From Nitrospirota bacterium (lineage in GTDB: Bacteria > Nitrospirota > Thermodesulfovibrionia > Thermodesulfovibrionales > Dissulfurispiraceae): a stretch of 64,000 bases of DNA. The notes under the pieces are model-generated. The model did not search any database and was not told where the DNA came from. It saw only the letters and a program-made list of their open reading frames with translations. Shown piece after piece: positions 43,484-52,958 of the stretch. The first letter of the stretch is position 1. Every line of letters begins with the position of its first letter. Position numbers and translations under genes: made by a program. The DNA is taken from assembly GCA_016936655.1 (NCBI GenBank), contig JAFGXL010000016.1, forward strand, positions 1 through 64,000, read 5' to 3'.

Positions 43484-44827
43484 ATGAAGACCAACTTCTG
43501 GTTCATAATAGGGGACATCCTGCTGTCTCTGTTTGCTGTGTTTCTGAGCTTCAATATTCTGGGCTCAGAGATGGGCAGAGATCTGGAGTATATACAGCTT
43601 GTCCCCTTTGTCGGCATAATCTGCCTTGCATCATTCATGTTTGAGCTTTACAACATGGAGAGGTACAAGCCTATCAGATTCCACCTTTTTGATGTAGGCA
43701 TGTCTATTCTCCTGTCATTTTTGCTGCTTTCAACATTTTATTACCTTTTCCCTTACCTTATGATCAAGCAGGATCTTTTTATATCTTCTCTTGCCATGTT
43801 CGGACTTCTTCAGGCAGGCTTCCACTGTGCTTATCTTACAGCTACAAAATCCTTAAGACTAACACGCAGGGTGCTGGTGCTTGGAACCGGTGCATTGGCT
43901 CTAAAAGTGTCTGAAGCTATCTCAGAGTCTGACAGGACGCACAAGCTTGTTGGGTTCATAAAGATGTCTGACAAGACCACAAAAGTTGCTGAAGATATGG
44001 TGCTTGGCACAAGCAAAGAGATTATGAATGTGGTGGACAGAGAGAAGATACAGAGAATAGTTGTCGCTATAACTGAGAGAAGGGGCATCTTTCCTGTTCA
44101 GGAGATCTTGAAGTGCAAATTCAACGGCGTAAATATTACTGAGGCGCCTAATTTTTATGAAGAGATGACAGGGAAGCTGCTTATAGAGAATATAAACCCC
44201 AGCTGGTTTATATTCTGCCATAGCATGCAGTTAAGTGAATTGAGGCTTATGATAAAAAGGATTACAGATATATTTGTTTCAATAATTGCAGCTGCAGTAT
44301 TTCTGCCTCTTGTGCCATTCATTGCTCTTGCAGTTAAGCTCGACTCAAAAGGCGATATATTTTTCAGGCAAAAGAGAGTTGGTAATTACGGCAGAGTCTT
44401 TACGCTATATAAGTTCAGGACAATGAGGCAGGATGCAGAAAAAGGCACAGGGGCTGTCTGGGCAAAAGAAGGAGATTCAAGAGTAACAAGGATAGGCAGG
44501 TTTTTGCGCAAGTCACGCCTTGATGAGATTCCTCAGATCTACAATATTCTTAAAGGAGAAATGAGTATAATAGGCCCGAGGCCAGAGAGGCCTGAATTTA
44601 TCGAAGGCCTGAGCAAGGTTATCTCATTTTATACAGAGAGGCATTCAGTAAAACCGGGTCTTACCGGCTGGGCTCAAGTGAGGTATCCTTACGGAGCCTC
44701 TGTTGAGGATGCTATAGAAAAACTCAGATATGATCTTTATTACATCAAAAATCTATCTATAATGTTTGACCTCGGGATAATCTTAGAAACCATAAAAGTT
44801 ATGCTCTTTGGCAAGGGCGCAAGGTAG
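43484..44827 (+). CDS. Polyprenyl-phosphate sugar-1-phosphate transferase, PEP-CTERM/XrtA type (EpsB-like)
   Basis: A 447-residue inner-membrane enzyme that starts repeat-unit synthesis by moving a sugar-1-phosphate onto undecaprenyl phosphate. Four N-terminal helices, then a Rossmann-like middle (RRVLVLGTGALALKV), one more helix (IFVSIIAAAVFLPLVPFIAL) and the catalytic bacterial sugar transferase domain: GDIFFRQKRVG, LYKFRTMRQDAE, RIGRFLRKSRLDEIPQIYN, MSIIGPRPERPEF, and VKPGLTGWAQV. It follows prsT by 10 bases and overlaps nothing. Sugar specificity cannot be read. Confidence 0.92.
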   Translation: MKTNFWFIIGDILLSLFAVFLSFNILGSEMGRDLEYIQLVPFVGIICLASFMFELYNMERYKPIRFHLFDVGMSILLSFLLLSTFYYLFPYLMIKQDLFISSLAMFGLLQAGFHCAYLTATKSLRLTRRVLVLGTGALALKVSEAISESDRTHKLVGFIKMSDKTTKVAEDMVLGTSKEIMNVVDREKIQRIVVAITERRGIFPVQEILKCKFNGVNITEAPNFYEEMTGKLLIENINPSWFIFCHSMQLSELRLMIKRITDIFVSIIAAAVFLPLVPFIALAVKLDSKGDIFFRQKRVGNYGRVFTLYKFRTMRQDAEKGTGAVWAKEGDSRVTRIGRFLRKSRLDEIPQIYNILKGEMSIIGPRPERPEFIEGLSKVISFYTERHSVKPGLTGWAQVRYPYGASVEDAIEKLRYDLYYIKNLSIMFDLGIILETIKVMLFGKGAR

Positions 44828-44837
44828 GAGGCTTTTT

Positions 44838-45692
44838 ATGAAGAAGCTGTTATTGGTGTTATTATTTATGTTTATTTTTTCATTCTGTTTTTTTACTGCA
44901 GCCCAATCGTATGATGTGATTGGAGAGGAAGATCAGCTCGAAATAGCTGTCTGGGGTTATCCTGATCTCAAAGTAAATGTGCCAGTCAGACCCGGAGGCA
45001 TGATATCTGTGCCTTTTGTTGGAGAGGTCAAAGCATCAGGCATGACTCCTCAGGGTCTTAAGGAATACCTCGAAAAAGAGTATTCCAATTTTATAAAAAC
45101 TCCGACAGTCAGCGTAGTGGTTACTGCTGTAAACAGCTTTAAAGTGTTTGTAATGGGCTCAGGAATAGGCGCTGGCAAGCCCGGAGCTGAGACTGCCGGA
45201 GTTACCGGTGTAACATCCGGAGCCATGACCCTGAAGAGAAAAACGTCACTTCTTCAGCTTCTTTCGATGCTCGGATTTCAGAAAGATGCCGATCTTCACA
45301 GTGCATATATGATGCGGGATAACAAGAAGATGAAGATAAATTTTCATAATCTCGTTTTTAAGGGAGATGCTTCTCAGGACATACAGCTAAAGCCTAATGA
45401 CCTTATATTTGTGCCTGTTAATGCTGAAAAAAGAGTTAGGGTGGTCGGAGCTGTAAAAACCCCCGGCATGGTCGCTTTTGTCGACGGCATGACAGTGCTT
45501 GATGCCATACTGAGCGCTGGAGGATTCAACGAATTTGCTAGCCAGAACAGTGTGGTTGTTATGAGAAAAGAGGGAGAAGAGACTAAGAATATTGAAGTTC
45601 CTGTAAAGAGCATAATCAATAGCGGGGAGATTACAAAAATGCCTGCCCTTATGCCTGGAGATACAATAAGAGTAGATACAGGACTATTTTAG
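44838..45692 (+). CDS. Polysaccharide export protein (Wza-like), PEP-CTERM/XrtA type
   Basis: A 284-residue exported protein. The signal peptide is MKKLLLVLLFMFIFSFCFFT followed by AAQS. No lipobox Cys is at the expected site. The poly_export domain has YDVIGEEDQLEIAVWGYPDLKVNV and GMISVPFVGEVKASGMT; an SLBB segment follows with RVRVVGAVKTPGMVAFVDGMT and VLDAILSAGGFNEFA. An insert of Gly and Ala (GSGIGAGKPGAETAG) separates the first SLBB strand from the rest. It would form the outer-membrane or periplasmic export pore. The ATG at 44838 has GGAGG upstream. Confidence 0.9.
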   Translation: MKKLLLVLLFMFIFSFCFFTAAQSYDVIGEEDQLEIAVWGYPDLKVNVPVRPGGMISVPFVGEVKASGMTPQGLKEYLEKEYSNFIKTPTVSVVVTAVNSFKVFVMGSGIGAGKPGAETAGVTGVTSGAMTLKRKTSLLQLLSMLGFQKDADLHSAYMMRDNKKMKINFHNLVFKGDASQDIQLKPNDLIFVPVNAEKRVRVVGAVKTPGMVAFVDGMTVLDAILSAGGFNEFASQNSVVVMRKEGEETKNIEVPVKSIINSGEITKMPALMPGDTIRVDTGLF

Positions 45693-45700
45693 GAGGAATG

Positions 45701-47272
45701 ATGCAGCACGGCGGCAAAGGATTTGATATAAAGCAGTACCTCATGATGCTCAAAAAGCGCAGGTATCTGTCGCTTATTGTATTTTTGGTTGTTATGTCCG
45801 GATTTGCATGGTCCGGATATTTTATGCCAAATCAGTATGAAGCCTCATCAACAGTATTTGTCCAGAGAAGTTCTGTAATTGATCCGCTCATGCAGGGAGT
45901 AGGCATTTCAGGTACTCTTGATGACAGGCTCAGAACACTAAAGGAAAGACTGGTAAGCAGAAACATTATCGAGCGTGTGATAAGGAAGCTTGATCTTGAT
46001 GTTTATGCCAAGACGCCTGAACGCTACGAAACGCTTATTGAGGACATTAGAAAGTCTCTCGGTATAATGATTAAGGCGCCAAGGGGCAAAGAGGTTGCTG
46101 ACCTTTTTACAATATCTTACGTAGGTGAAAATCCGCGCAGGGCAAGGGATATTGTAAATACACTCATAAGCGAGTATATAGATGAAAATATGGGTTTTAG
46201 ACGTTCTGATGCATATGGAGCTTTTGAGTTTATACAGACTCAGCTTAATGAATACAAGGCAAAGCTTGAAGAATCTGATAAGGCGATCAGGCAGTTCAGA
46301 GAGAAAAACCCCAGAATGATTCCGCAGAACGAGACAGCAGTTGCAGCAAGAGTCGAGAGCTTTCAGGCAGCAAAAATTGAGAGTGAGATAAAGCTGCGCG
46401 AGCTGCAAAGACGCAAAGAAAATCTTCAGAAGCAGCTTTCAGGCGAAAAAGAGCTGACTGTTGCTGTTGTCACTAAAGAAGGCACGCCTCAGTCAAGGCT
46501 CAACCATCTTAACAGCCAGCTTGTTATAATGATGTCGAAATATACAGAAAAACATCCTGAGATGATCAGGATAAGGGGAGAGATAGAAGAGCTTCAAAAG
46601 CAGATCGAAAATCCCAAAGGTCAATCTGAAATTATGTCTGCATCCGAGACATCAGCAATGAACCCTATATATCAGCAGTTAAGGGAAGACCTTGCAAAGA
46701 CAGATGCTGAGATAGAATCTCTCAAGGCCAGGATACATGAGCTTTCCAAGCAGCAGGCATCTGCACAGAATATTTTGAGCAGCATGCCGCGCGAGCAGGA
46801 GGAGTGGGTAAGGTTGATGCGCGACAGGACAGTGAATCAGAGAATTTATGATGACTTGGTTCAGAAGCTTGAGAGCGCAAGAATATCAAAGAATCTTGAA
46901 ACAACAGACAAGGGTGATTCGTTCAAGATTGTTGATCCTGCAATAACCCCGACAATTCCTGTCAGTCCGGATAAGGTGATGCTTATAATTATGGGTCTTG
47001 TTTTTGGTGCCGCAGCAGCACTGGGAGCTGCCATAGGCATAGAGTCCATTAATCCGTCATTCAGGGATGAGGAGTCTATTATGGAAACACTTAATCTGCC
47101 TGTACTAGGCTCAATAAGGCATATAGAGGTTTTTGATGCTGATGTGGCAGCAGTTAAGAAGAGGGATAAAAAGATCTTTGCTGCAGCAGGCGCCTACACC
47201 ACTATAATTCTTCTTCTGCTAGCAAAGGAGCTGGTTTATAAATTTACTGGTGTGACAATAGCAGGTTTTTAA
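45701..47272 (+). CDS. Polysaccharide chain-length determinant (Wzz/GumC type), PEP-CTERM/XrtA associated
   Basis: A 523-residue polysaccharide co-polymerase. A first membrane helix (YLSLIVFLVVMSGFAWSGYF) near residue 25, a Wzz domain, a long coiled-coil periplasmic region (residues about 170-390, with many Glu/Lys/Gln heptads such as IKLRELQRRKENLQKQL), a second helix (KVMLIIMGLVFGAAAALGAA) and a C-terminal hydrophobic segment. It lacks the cytoplasmic tyrosine kinase, which is supplied by the next gene. The ATG at 45701 is four bases from AGGAGG; an ATG at 45698 is also in frame but too close to it. It sets chain length or export together with the upstream pore. Confidence 0.9.
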   Translation: MQHGGKGFDIKQYLMMLKKRRYLSLIVFLVVMSGFAWSGYFMPNQYEASSTVFVQRSSVIDPLMQGVGISGTLDDRLRTLKERLVSRNIIERVIRKLDLDVYAKTPERYETLIEDIRKSLGIMIKAPRGKEVADLFTISYVGENPRRARDIVNTLISEYIDENMGFRRSDAYGAFEFIQTQLNEYKAKLEESDKAIRQFREKNPRMIPQNETAVAARVESFQAAKIESEIKLRELQRRKENLQKQLSGEKELTVAVVTKEGTPQSRLNHLNSQLVIMMSKYTEKHPEMIRIRGEIEELQKQIENPKGQSEIMSASETSAMNPIYQQLREDLAKTDAEIESLKARIHELSKQQASAQNILSSMPREQEEWVRLMRDRTVNQRIYDDLVQKLESARISKNLETTDKGDSFKIVDPAITPTIPVSPDKVMLIIMGLVFGAAAALGAAIGIESINPSFRDEESIMETLNLPVLGSIRHIEVFDADVAAVKKRDKKIFAAAGAYTTIILLLLAKELVYKFTGVTIAGF

Positions 47273-47288
47273 CAGGAGATAAAACAAT

Positions 47289-48152
47289 ATGAGCAAAATA
47301 GAAAAAGCGCTCCAGAAAGCGATGGAAAATAGAGGGTCTCAGCAGCATCTTGAGCCGGCAAAGCAGACTAAGGATGTTGAATCTACAGAATCCAGAGCTG
47401 AGGAATACAAGGCATTATTGGAAGTTGCTAAGGAAATTGATCCTGCAGGAGTGGATAAGCATGTGGTCTGTGTAACTGATCCTTATTCCTTGGTAGCAGA
47501 GCAGTACAAGAGGCTAAGGGCTAAAATCATAAGAGACACAGCAAAAGATAATAGAAATATAATAATGGTTTCGAGCGCAAATATGTCTGAGGGTAAGAGC
47601 ATAACATCAGCGAATTTAGCAGTCTCTATAGCTCAGGAACTGGATCATACAGTCCTGCTTGTTGATGCTGATCTCAGAAGACCGTCGCTGCATAAATATT
47701 TCGGCATCAATCCTCAATACGGACTTAGTGAATATCTGCAGGGCACAAAAGAGCTTTCCGAAGTGCTGATAAAGACCGGCGTTGGCAAGCTTGTATTTCT
47801 GCCTGCTGGACAGCCGCCGGAAAATCCTTCAGAGCTGCTGGCATCGGCAAGGATGAGAGACCTTATAAAGGAGATGAAAAACAGGTATAAGGATAGGTAT
47901 GTAATACTGGACAGCTCTCCGATACTGGTAACAGCAGATGCGATAGCTTTGAGCAGGAACATGGACGGACTGGTCTTTGTTGTGCAGTCTGATAATACCC
48001 ATAAGAAGGATGCGGTCAAGGCATTGAATATGATCAAGGGAACCCCTGTAATTGGTATAGTCATGAATGATGTGCCTGAATATTTATCAAATGAGAAAGA
48101 TGACTACAGCAGCTACAGGTATGGGTCTTATATCAAGAGTTCTGCAGCATAA
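47289..48152 (+). CDS. Bacterial tyrosine autokinase (CpsD/Wzc-domain type), XrtA-associated
   Basis: A 287-residue cytoplasmic kinase. The P-loop is a BY-kinase Walker A, SSANMSEGKSITSANLA, near residue 97; Walker A' is VLLVDADLRRPSLHKYFG near 119, and Walker B is YVILDSSPILVTADAIAL near 203. The C terminus is a tyrosine cluster (DDYSSYRYGSYIKSS), the usual autophosphorylation tail. Phosphorylation cycles control polymer length with the Wzz-like protein. The spacing to neighbours (16 and 37 bases) fits one operon. GGAGAT precedes the ATG. Confidence 0.92.
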   Translation: MSKIEKALQKAMENRGSQQHLEPAKQTKDVESTESRAEEYKALLEVAKEIDPAGVDKHVVCVTDPYSLVAEQYKRLRAKIIRDTAKDNRNIIMVSSANMSEGKSITSANLAVSIAQELDHTVLLVDADLRRPSLHKYFGINPQYGLSEYLQGTKELSEVLIKTGVGKLVFLPAGQPPENPSELLASARMRDLIKEMKNRYKDRYVILDSSPILVTADAIALSRNMDGLVFVVQSDNTHKKDAVKALNMIKGTPVIGIVMNDVPEYLSNEKDDYSSYRYGSYIKSSAA

Positions 48153-48189
48153 CAGGTTACAAAATAAACATAAGTAATGGTGAAATAGA

Positions 48190-49374
48190 ATGTATCTAGA
48201 TTTTTTCGGACTCAAGTGCAAACCTTTTGAGCTTGTGCCAGACCCTGAGTTTTTACTTATGAGCAGAGGCCACAAGCGCGCACTCACGCATCTTAATTAT
48301 GGCATAGTCGAAAACTCAGGCTTTATACTCGTTACCGGTGAAGTAGGCACAGGCAAAACCACACTGATAAGAAGTATGATGAAGAAGCTTGCTGATGACA
48401 TAAAGCTGGCACGCGTAAATAACACAAGAGTCACATCTGAACAGCTAATCTCGATGATCAATGAAGACTTTGGTCTGGATATAAAGGGAAAGCCAAAGAC
48501 AGAGATGCTGAGTGACCTTACTGATTTTCTTATAGTGCAGTATGCTTCAGGCGGTAGATCAATGCTTATAATTGATGAGGCTCAGAACCTCTCTGCTGAT
48601 CTGCTTGAAGAGATAAGACTGCTCTCGAATCTCGAGACAGATAAATCAAAACTCCTCCAGATAATACTAGTCGGCCAGCCTGAACTCCTAAAGACTCTCG
48701 GCAGACCTGAGCTGAGACAGCTCCGGCAGCGCATAAGCATAAGCTGCCAGATAAATCCAATATCAAAAGAGGAGACAGAAGAGTATATACTCCACAGACT
48801 AGAAGTTGCGGGCAATCGAACTGCAGTGGAGTTTTCAGGCTCATCCATAGAGAGCATACATGCATTCAGCAGGGGAGTTCCCAGGCTTATAAACATAGCA
48901 TGCGATTTTCTTCTGCTATCCGCATTTGCTGATGATAGCAGGGTGATTACAGAAGAGCTTGTTAAGGATGTTCTTGGCGAAATTGAGATGACGCACGGCT
49001 ACTGGCTGGATGATCTTCCTGAAAAAGAATCAGCAGATACCGCTCAGATGAGTGAAGAAAAGGGCAGGGATCTGATCGAAAGGCTCGAAAATATAGAGTC
49101 AATAGCCCATAAAGTCGAGATCTCAAAAGCAGAACGCGAAGATATACTGTTAAGGATTTCGCAGCTTGAAGAGATGATAGAAAAGACGATCAGCCATTTT
49201 AATAATGAGCTGTCATCTATCAGCACAAAAAAAATTGAGATACAGCTTCTGAAGATAAATAAAGATGTTATATCAATCAAAAACAAGCTGCTTGACATCG
49301 AGACCAGAGCGCCTTATGAAGAGACTGAAGGCATGAAGAAAAAAAAGACGCTCTGGGGCAGGATATTTAACTAG
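48190..49374 (+). CDS. AAA ATPase of the PEP-CTERM/XrtA system (ExeA-like)
   Basis: A 394-residue protein. The start MYLDFFGLKCKPFELVPDPEF matches the ExeA/general secretion ATPase family in PEP-CTERM loci. Walker A is VTGEVGTGKTTLIRSMM near residue 47; Walker B is SMLIIDEAQNLSADLLEEI near 123; sensor and arginine regions follow (ILVGQPEL, RQLRQRIS, FSRGVPRLINI). After residue 280 the chain becomes a charged coiled coil (ERLENIESIAHKVEISKAER) of about 110 residues, longer than the basic family. No signal peptide. Probably powers or organises envelope export. Confidence 0.9.
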   Translation: MYLDFFGLKCKPFELVPDPEFLLMSRGHKRALTHLNYGIVENSGFILVTGEVGTGKTTLIRSMMKKLADDIKLARVNNTRVTSEQLISMINEDFGLDIKGKPKTEMLSDLTDFLIVQYASGGRSMLIIDEAQNLSADLLEEIRLLSNLETDKSKLLQIILVGQPELLKTLGRPELRQLRQRISISCQINPISKEETEEYILHRLEVAGNRTAVEFSGSSIESIHAFSRGVPRLINIACDFLLLSAFADDSRVITEELVKDVLGEIEMTHGYWLDDLPEKESADTAQMSEEKGRDLIERLENIESIAHKVEISKAEREDILLRISQLEEMIEKTISHFNNELSSISTKKIEIQLLKINKDVISIKNKLLDIETRAPYEETEGMKKKKTLWGRIFN

Positions 49375-49421
49375 CCCGACCTTAAAATTCTGTTTCCATC
49401 CTTTCTGCAGAAATATTAATT

Positions 49422-50060
49422 ATGAATTCAGATCGATTTATATTGGGGATATGTGGAGGTTCAGGTTCAGGCAAGACCTATACAGTGGTAGCTATTAAAG
49501 AGAAGCTGCCTTTCGGATCTGTCAGCCTGCTGGATCAGGATTCTTATTACAGAGATTTGTCTCACCTCACATCAGAAAAGAGAAGCTCGATTAATTTTGA
49601 TCACCCAGGCGCGATCGATTTTGATCTTTTGATCAGAGATTTGGAGCGCTTGTCAGCTGGTGATGTTGTAAAAAAGCCGGTTTATGATTTCAGCGCCCAC
49701 CGCAGAGCATCTTCATTGCAGCCTGTTAATCCTGCTCCAATAATAATTATTGAAGGGCACCATATATTCTGCAATGAAGAGCTGCGCAGCAAGATTGATC
49801 ATAAGGTTTTTCTGAATGTGGAAATGGATATCCGTTTTATCAGGCGTCTTGGCCGTGATATAAAAGAGCGCGGAAGGGATCTTGATAGTGTAGTGCAGCA
49901 ATATATGAATTCAGTCAGGCCTATGGACATAGAATTCGTTCAGTCATCTATGAAGTATGCTGATACAGTGATATGCAGAGAAGATCATGAGCTTAAGCTT
50001 AATGAAATTGTTTCCATCCTTAAGAGCTACCTGAAAAACAGAAGAGTTGAAAATGAATAA
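49422..50060 (+). CDS. udk: Uridine kinase
   Basis: A 212-residue kinase of the phosphoribulokinase/uridine kinase fold; E. coli Udk has 213 residues. P-loop GICGGSGSGKTYT near residue 9, then SLLDQDSYYRDLSHL, NFDHPGAIDFDLL, KPVYDFSAHRR, and IIIIEGHHIFCNEELR; the lid RLGRDIKERGRDLDSVVQQY and the C-terminal VRPMDIEFVQSSMKYADTVI close the set. It phosphorylates uridine/cytidine for UTP pools, useful for UDP-sugars. Its stop overlaps the DUF4091 lipoprotein start by 8 bases. Other kinases with this fold are possible but fit less well. Confidence 0.87.
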   Translation: MNSDRFILGICGGSGSGKTYTVVAIKEKLPFGSVSLLDQDSYYRDLSHLTSEKRSSINFDHPGAIDFDLLIRDLERLSAGDVVKKPVYDFSAHRRASSLQPVNPAPIIIIEGHHIFCNEELRSKIDHKVFLNVEMDIRFIRRLGRDIKERGRDLDSVVQQYMNSVRPMDIEFVQSSMKYADTVICREDHELKLNEIVSILKSYLKNRRVENE

Positions 50061-52956
50061 ATTATATGCTGCTATATCACTGGTATTTGTTCTTTTCATT
50101 CTGCAGGCATGTAGTGATGTTAATCCGGCGCAGGCAGTTGATGAAGATACCAGGACTTCGGTAGACTTTAACGGCTTTTCACTCGAGAAATTGGGAGTAA
50201 AGGCATGGAAGGGAGCTGGCGACGGAGGTGAAGTTCATGATGCAGGCAGGTTATTTTATGCAGAAGGTAAAGACGGCGGTTCTCAGGTTGTTATATCTAC
50301 AGGCAAGCTTAATATAGTTCTCAGGGCAGGCAGCTTCTATGAGCTTAGAACTGAGGTTAAGACTGAAGGCACAATAAATTATTTTGATTATATCGCTGCG
50401 CTGAGAAGCGGTAAAAACCGTGATGTATATGAAAAATTCGATAAGTTTGAATCTTGGACCCCGATAGTTTTGCTTATCAGTCCTCAGGATGATGTAGTGC
50501 CCTCATATTTTGGAGTCAGACTCTATGGCAAGGGCAAAATTTACTCTAAACCATTTTTCCTGCGTGAACTCACAAAGGATGAGTTTTTGCAGAAAAATAA
50601 GGCTTTAGCTACTGAAAAAAAAGAGAGAGAGCAAAAGCGTATCGAGAAAGAGCTTATGGCGTATTCACCCTCTTTGGTATTGGCGGCTTCTGATGCACCT
50701 GAACAGTTTAAGCTATGGGGGGTGGCAGAAGATGCTTTTCCTCCTCTTCCTATCGGGTGGCAGAGGGTTCCAGCTGAATATTCATCCCTCGACAAGTCTG
50801 TTGCAGAGCGTTTAAAAAGTTCTGACCATATTCTTTTTTCGCGTCCTTATACAGCTCCTGTTTATCTTGAATCTCTGCCCAGAGAAAAAGAGCTGATAAA
50901 TAAAATTTCAGCTCAGGCAACACCCGGCGAGTATGAGCCGATGACATTTTCTCTGTATGCGGCAAAGAATCTTAAAGGCATAAAAATACATGTAACAGAC
51001 CTTAAATCCGATAGAGGGCAGGTGATAAAAAGCTCCAATATTGATATCAGGACTGTCAATTTCATCAGAAAGATTAAGGACAATAACAAAAAAACATATT
51101 TCCTTATGCCATTGACTCTTGGCAAGGGGCCAGACTGGATTGATGAAAAGACATCACGCCGCTACTGGATCACAGTATTTGTACCTAATAACGTTCCATC
51201 AGGTCTGTATCGCGGAACTCTGCATATAGAAGCATCAAATATCAGGAAAAAACAGATGCCTGTAGAATTTACTGTTTTGCCTTTCAGTCTGCTTGAGCCG
51301 CCGATTGTCAGGTTTATGTGGAGTCCTTACAAGTCAATTCACGAGCAGAACGAATTCAAAATGTATAAGGACATGGCTGAGCATGGCATGACAACTATGA
51401 TGATTCATGGTGAGGTGAAGACAAGGGATCAGAAGATAGGCCCGGAGGATGTCGACAATATCGTAAAATCTGTTGACAAGCATATCGGCTATTACAATAA
51501 AGCAGGATTCAGGGATAACCCGATAGGAGGTATAAGCAATAACCAGATCATCTACTATTGGGATAAAGAGATAAAATGGTTCAAGTACTGGCCTATAAAC
51601 ACCGACATGGAGAAAAGCTTTCTGGATGTTTACAGAAAGGTTTTTATGGAAAACAGTGCAAGTAAAAACTGGCCAGAGTTTTACCATTATATTGTTGATG
51701 AGCCGGGCGGAATGCGTCCTGAGAACCTTAAGCCTTCTGCTCACTACCTTAATATATTTAAGAAAGAGTATCCGCAGTTTAAGACCTTCGTTACTATAGG
51801 CGGCGGGATGAAGAGAGGTTATGATGAGGTGGGTATGCTCAGCAAGCATCTTGATGTAACCTGCACAAATTATGCTACTAAGGATGTAGTTGGCCGGCTC
51901 GCTAAGCTGAAGTCAGACTTCTGGATATATAATGGCTCCTCAATGAACATGGAGCCAGTTAAAGAGCGCTTCTTTTTTGGATGGTTTGCATGGAAAGCCG
52001 GAGCGCATGGTATAGGACAGTGGACATACGCATGGGCCGGCTCTCCATTTGTGTCTGTATTTAGAGATGGAAGACAGGATTATGCTCTGGAGACAAAGGG
52101 AGGCTTTCTGCCCACAGCAGGGCTCGAAATCATCAGGGAAGGAATTGACGACTACAAATATATTTACACGCTCTCCAGACTTATTAAATACGCAAAAGAG
52201 TCTGGCGACAATGCGATGAGGCATAAAGCTCAGAAAGCAGAAGCGGATCTGAGAGCATTACTGCAGAAGGTGAATCTTAATTATCTGCGCGGATCTGATG
52301 TGCCTGAAAGCAGGATTGTAGGCATATCGCCTGAACACCTTGAATTATTCAGAACTCAGGTGGCATCTCTTATAAGCGACCTGGCTCGTCACAGCAGAAC
52401 TTCTTGGTCGCAATTAAAGCAGAAGTTAAAAGCAATGCCTGAAGCTCAACCTATTGTGCCTTCAGAGGAAGACTGGAAGCAGACAGCGCCAGAACAAGCG
52501 ATAGGCAATGACTTGTTGGAAACTGTAAAAATGGATGGTTCAAAAACAGGCTGGAGAATTCAGATCTGGCAGGGGCAGGGAAGAGGTGATTTCAACTTAG
52601 GCCCTGCATATCAGGGCAGCAGATCTTCAGTCCTGACAGTTAGCAGTGATGCTGCATCAGATAATGGCGCTCTCGTACTAAACAAGCCCAATGTGCTGAT
52701 GAAAAAAGGAGTGCGTTACAGGCTTTCTGCATGGATCAAGTCAGCTGGGGTTGCGCAGCATGCGGTGCTGTATGCTGCTGTGCGGGCAGGAGGTATATCA
52801 GATGTAAGCAGCGAAAAGGTTAAAGGAGACACAGACTGGAAGTATGTCTGGATAGAGTTTACTCCTGAAGAAGACTGCAGTCCGCAATACTTTGCTGTAC
52901 GTCTTTGGGGTAAAGGTACAGTATACGTAAATAAAATAATGCTTCAGGCGGTTTAG
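50053..52956 (+). CDS. DUF4091 glycoside-hydrolase-like lipoprotein with two beta-sandwich modules
   Basis: A 967-residue lipoprotein: hydrophobic leader ending FILQACSD, with lipobox Cys near residue 19. Residues about 35-180 form a carbohydrate-binding-like beta-sandwich ending with PSYFGVRLYGKGKIY. The middle has a beta domain (ATPGEYEPMTFSLYAAKNLKG), then a TIM-barrel with FYHYIVDEPGGMRPE around residue 555 and REGIDDYKYIYTLSRLI at the end, hallmarks of DUF4091 and related GH123-like proteins. The last 150 residues repeat the N-terminal module: PQYFAVRLWGKGTVY. Likely a surface or periplasmic glycan-processing enzyme for the locus's own polymer; the Asp-Glu pair in VDEPGG may be catalytic. 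Substrate unknown. Confidence 0.8.
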   Translation: MNKLYAAISLVFVLFILQACSDVNPAQAVDEDTRTSVDFNGFSLEKLGVKAWKGAGDGGEVHDAGRLFYAEGKDGGSQVVISTGKLNIVLRAGSFYELRTEVKTEGTINYFDYIAALRSGKNRDVYEKFDKFESWTPIVLLISPQDDVVPSYFGVRLYGKGKIYSKPFFLRELTKDEFLQKNKALATEKKEREQKRIEKELMAYSPSLVLAASDAPEQFKLWGVAEDAFPPLPIGWQRVPAEYSSLDKSVAERLKSSDHILFSRPYTAPVYLESLPREKELINKISAQATPGEYEPMTFSLYAAKNLKGIKIHVTDLKSDRGQVIKSSNIDIRTVNFIRKIKDNNKKTYFLMPLTLGKGPDWIDEKTSRRYWITVFVPNNVPSGLYRGTLHIEASNIRKKQMPVEFTVLPFSLLEPPIVRFMWSPYKSIHEQNEFKMYKDMAEHGMTTMMIHGEVKTRDQKIGPEDVDNIVKSVDKHIGYYNKAGFRDNPIGGISNNQIIYYWDKEIKWFKYWPINTDMEKSFLDVYRKVFMENSASKNWPEFYHYIVDEPGGMRPENLKPSAHYLNIFKKEYPQFKTFVTIGGGMKRGYDEVGMLSKHLDVTCTNYATKDVVGRLAKLKSDFWIYNGSSMNMEPVKERFFFGWFAWKAGAHGIGQWTYAWAGSPFVSVFRDGRQDYALETKGGFLPTAGLEIIREGIDDYKYIYTLSRLIKYAKESGDNAMRHKAQKAEADLRALLQKVNLNYLRGSDVPESRIVGISPEHLELFRTQVASLISDLARHSRTSWSQLKQKLKAMPEAQPIVPSEEDWKQTAPEQAIGNDLLETVKMDGSKTGWRIQIWQGQGRGDFNLGPAYQGSRSSVLTVSSDAASDNGALVLNKPNVLMKKGVRYRLSAWIKSAGVAQHAVLYAAVRAGGISDVSSEKVKGDTDWKYVWIEFTPEEDCSPQYFAVRLWGKGTVYVNKIMLQAV

Positions 52957-52958
52957 TA

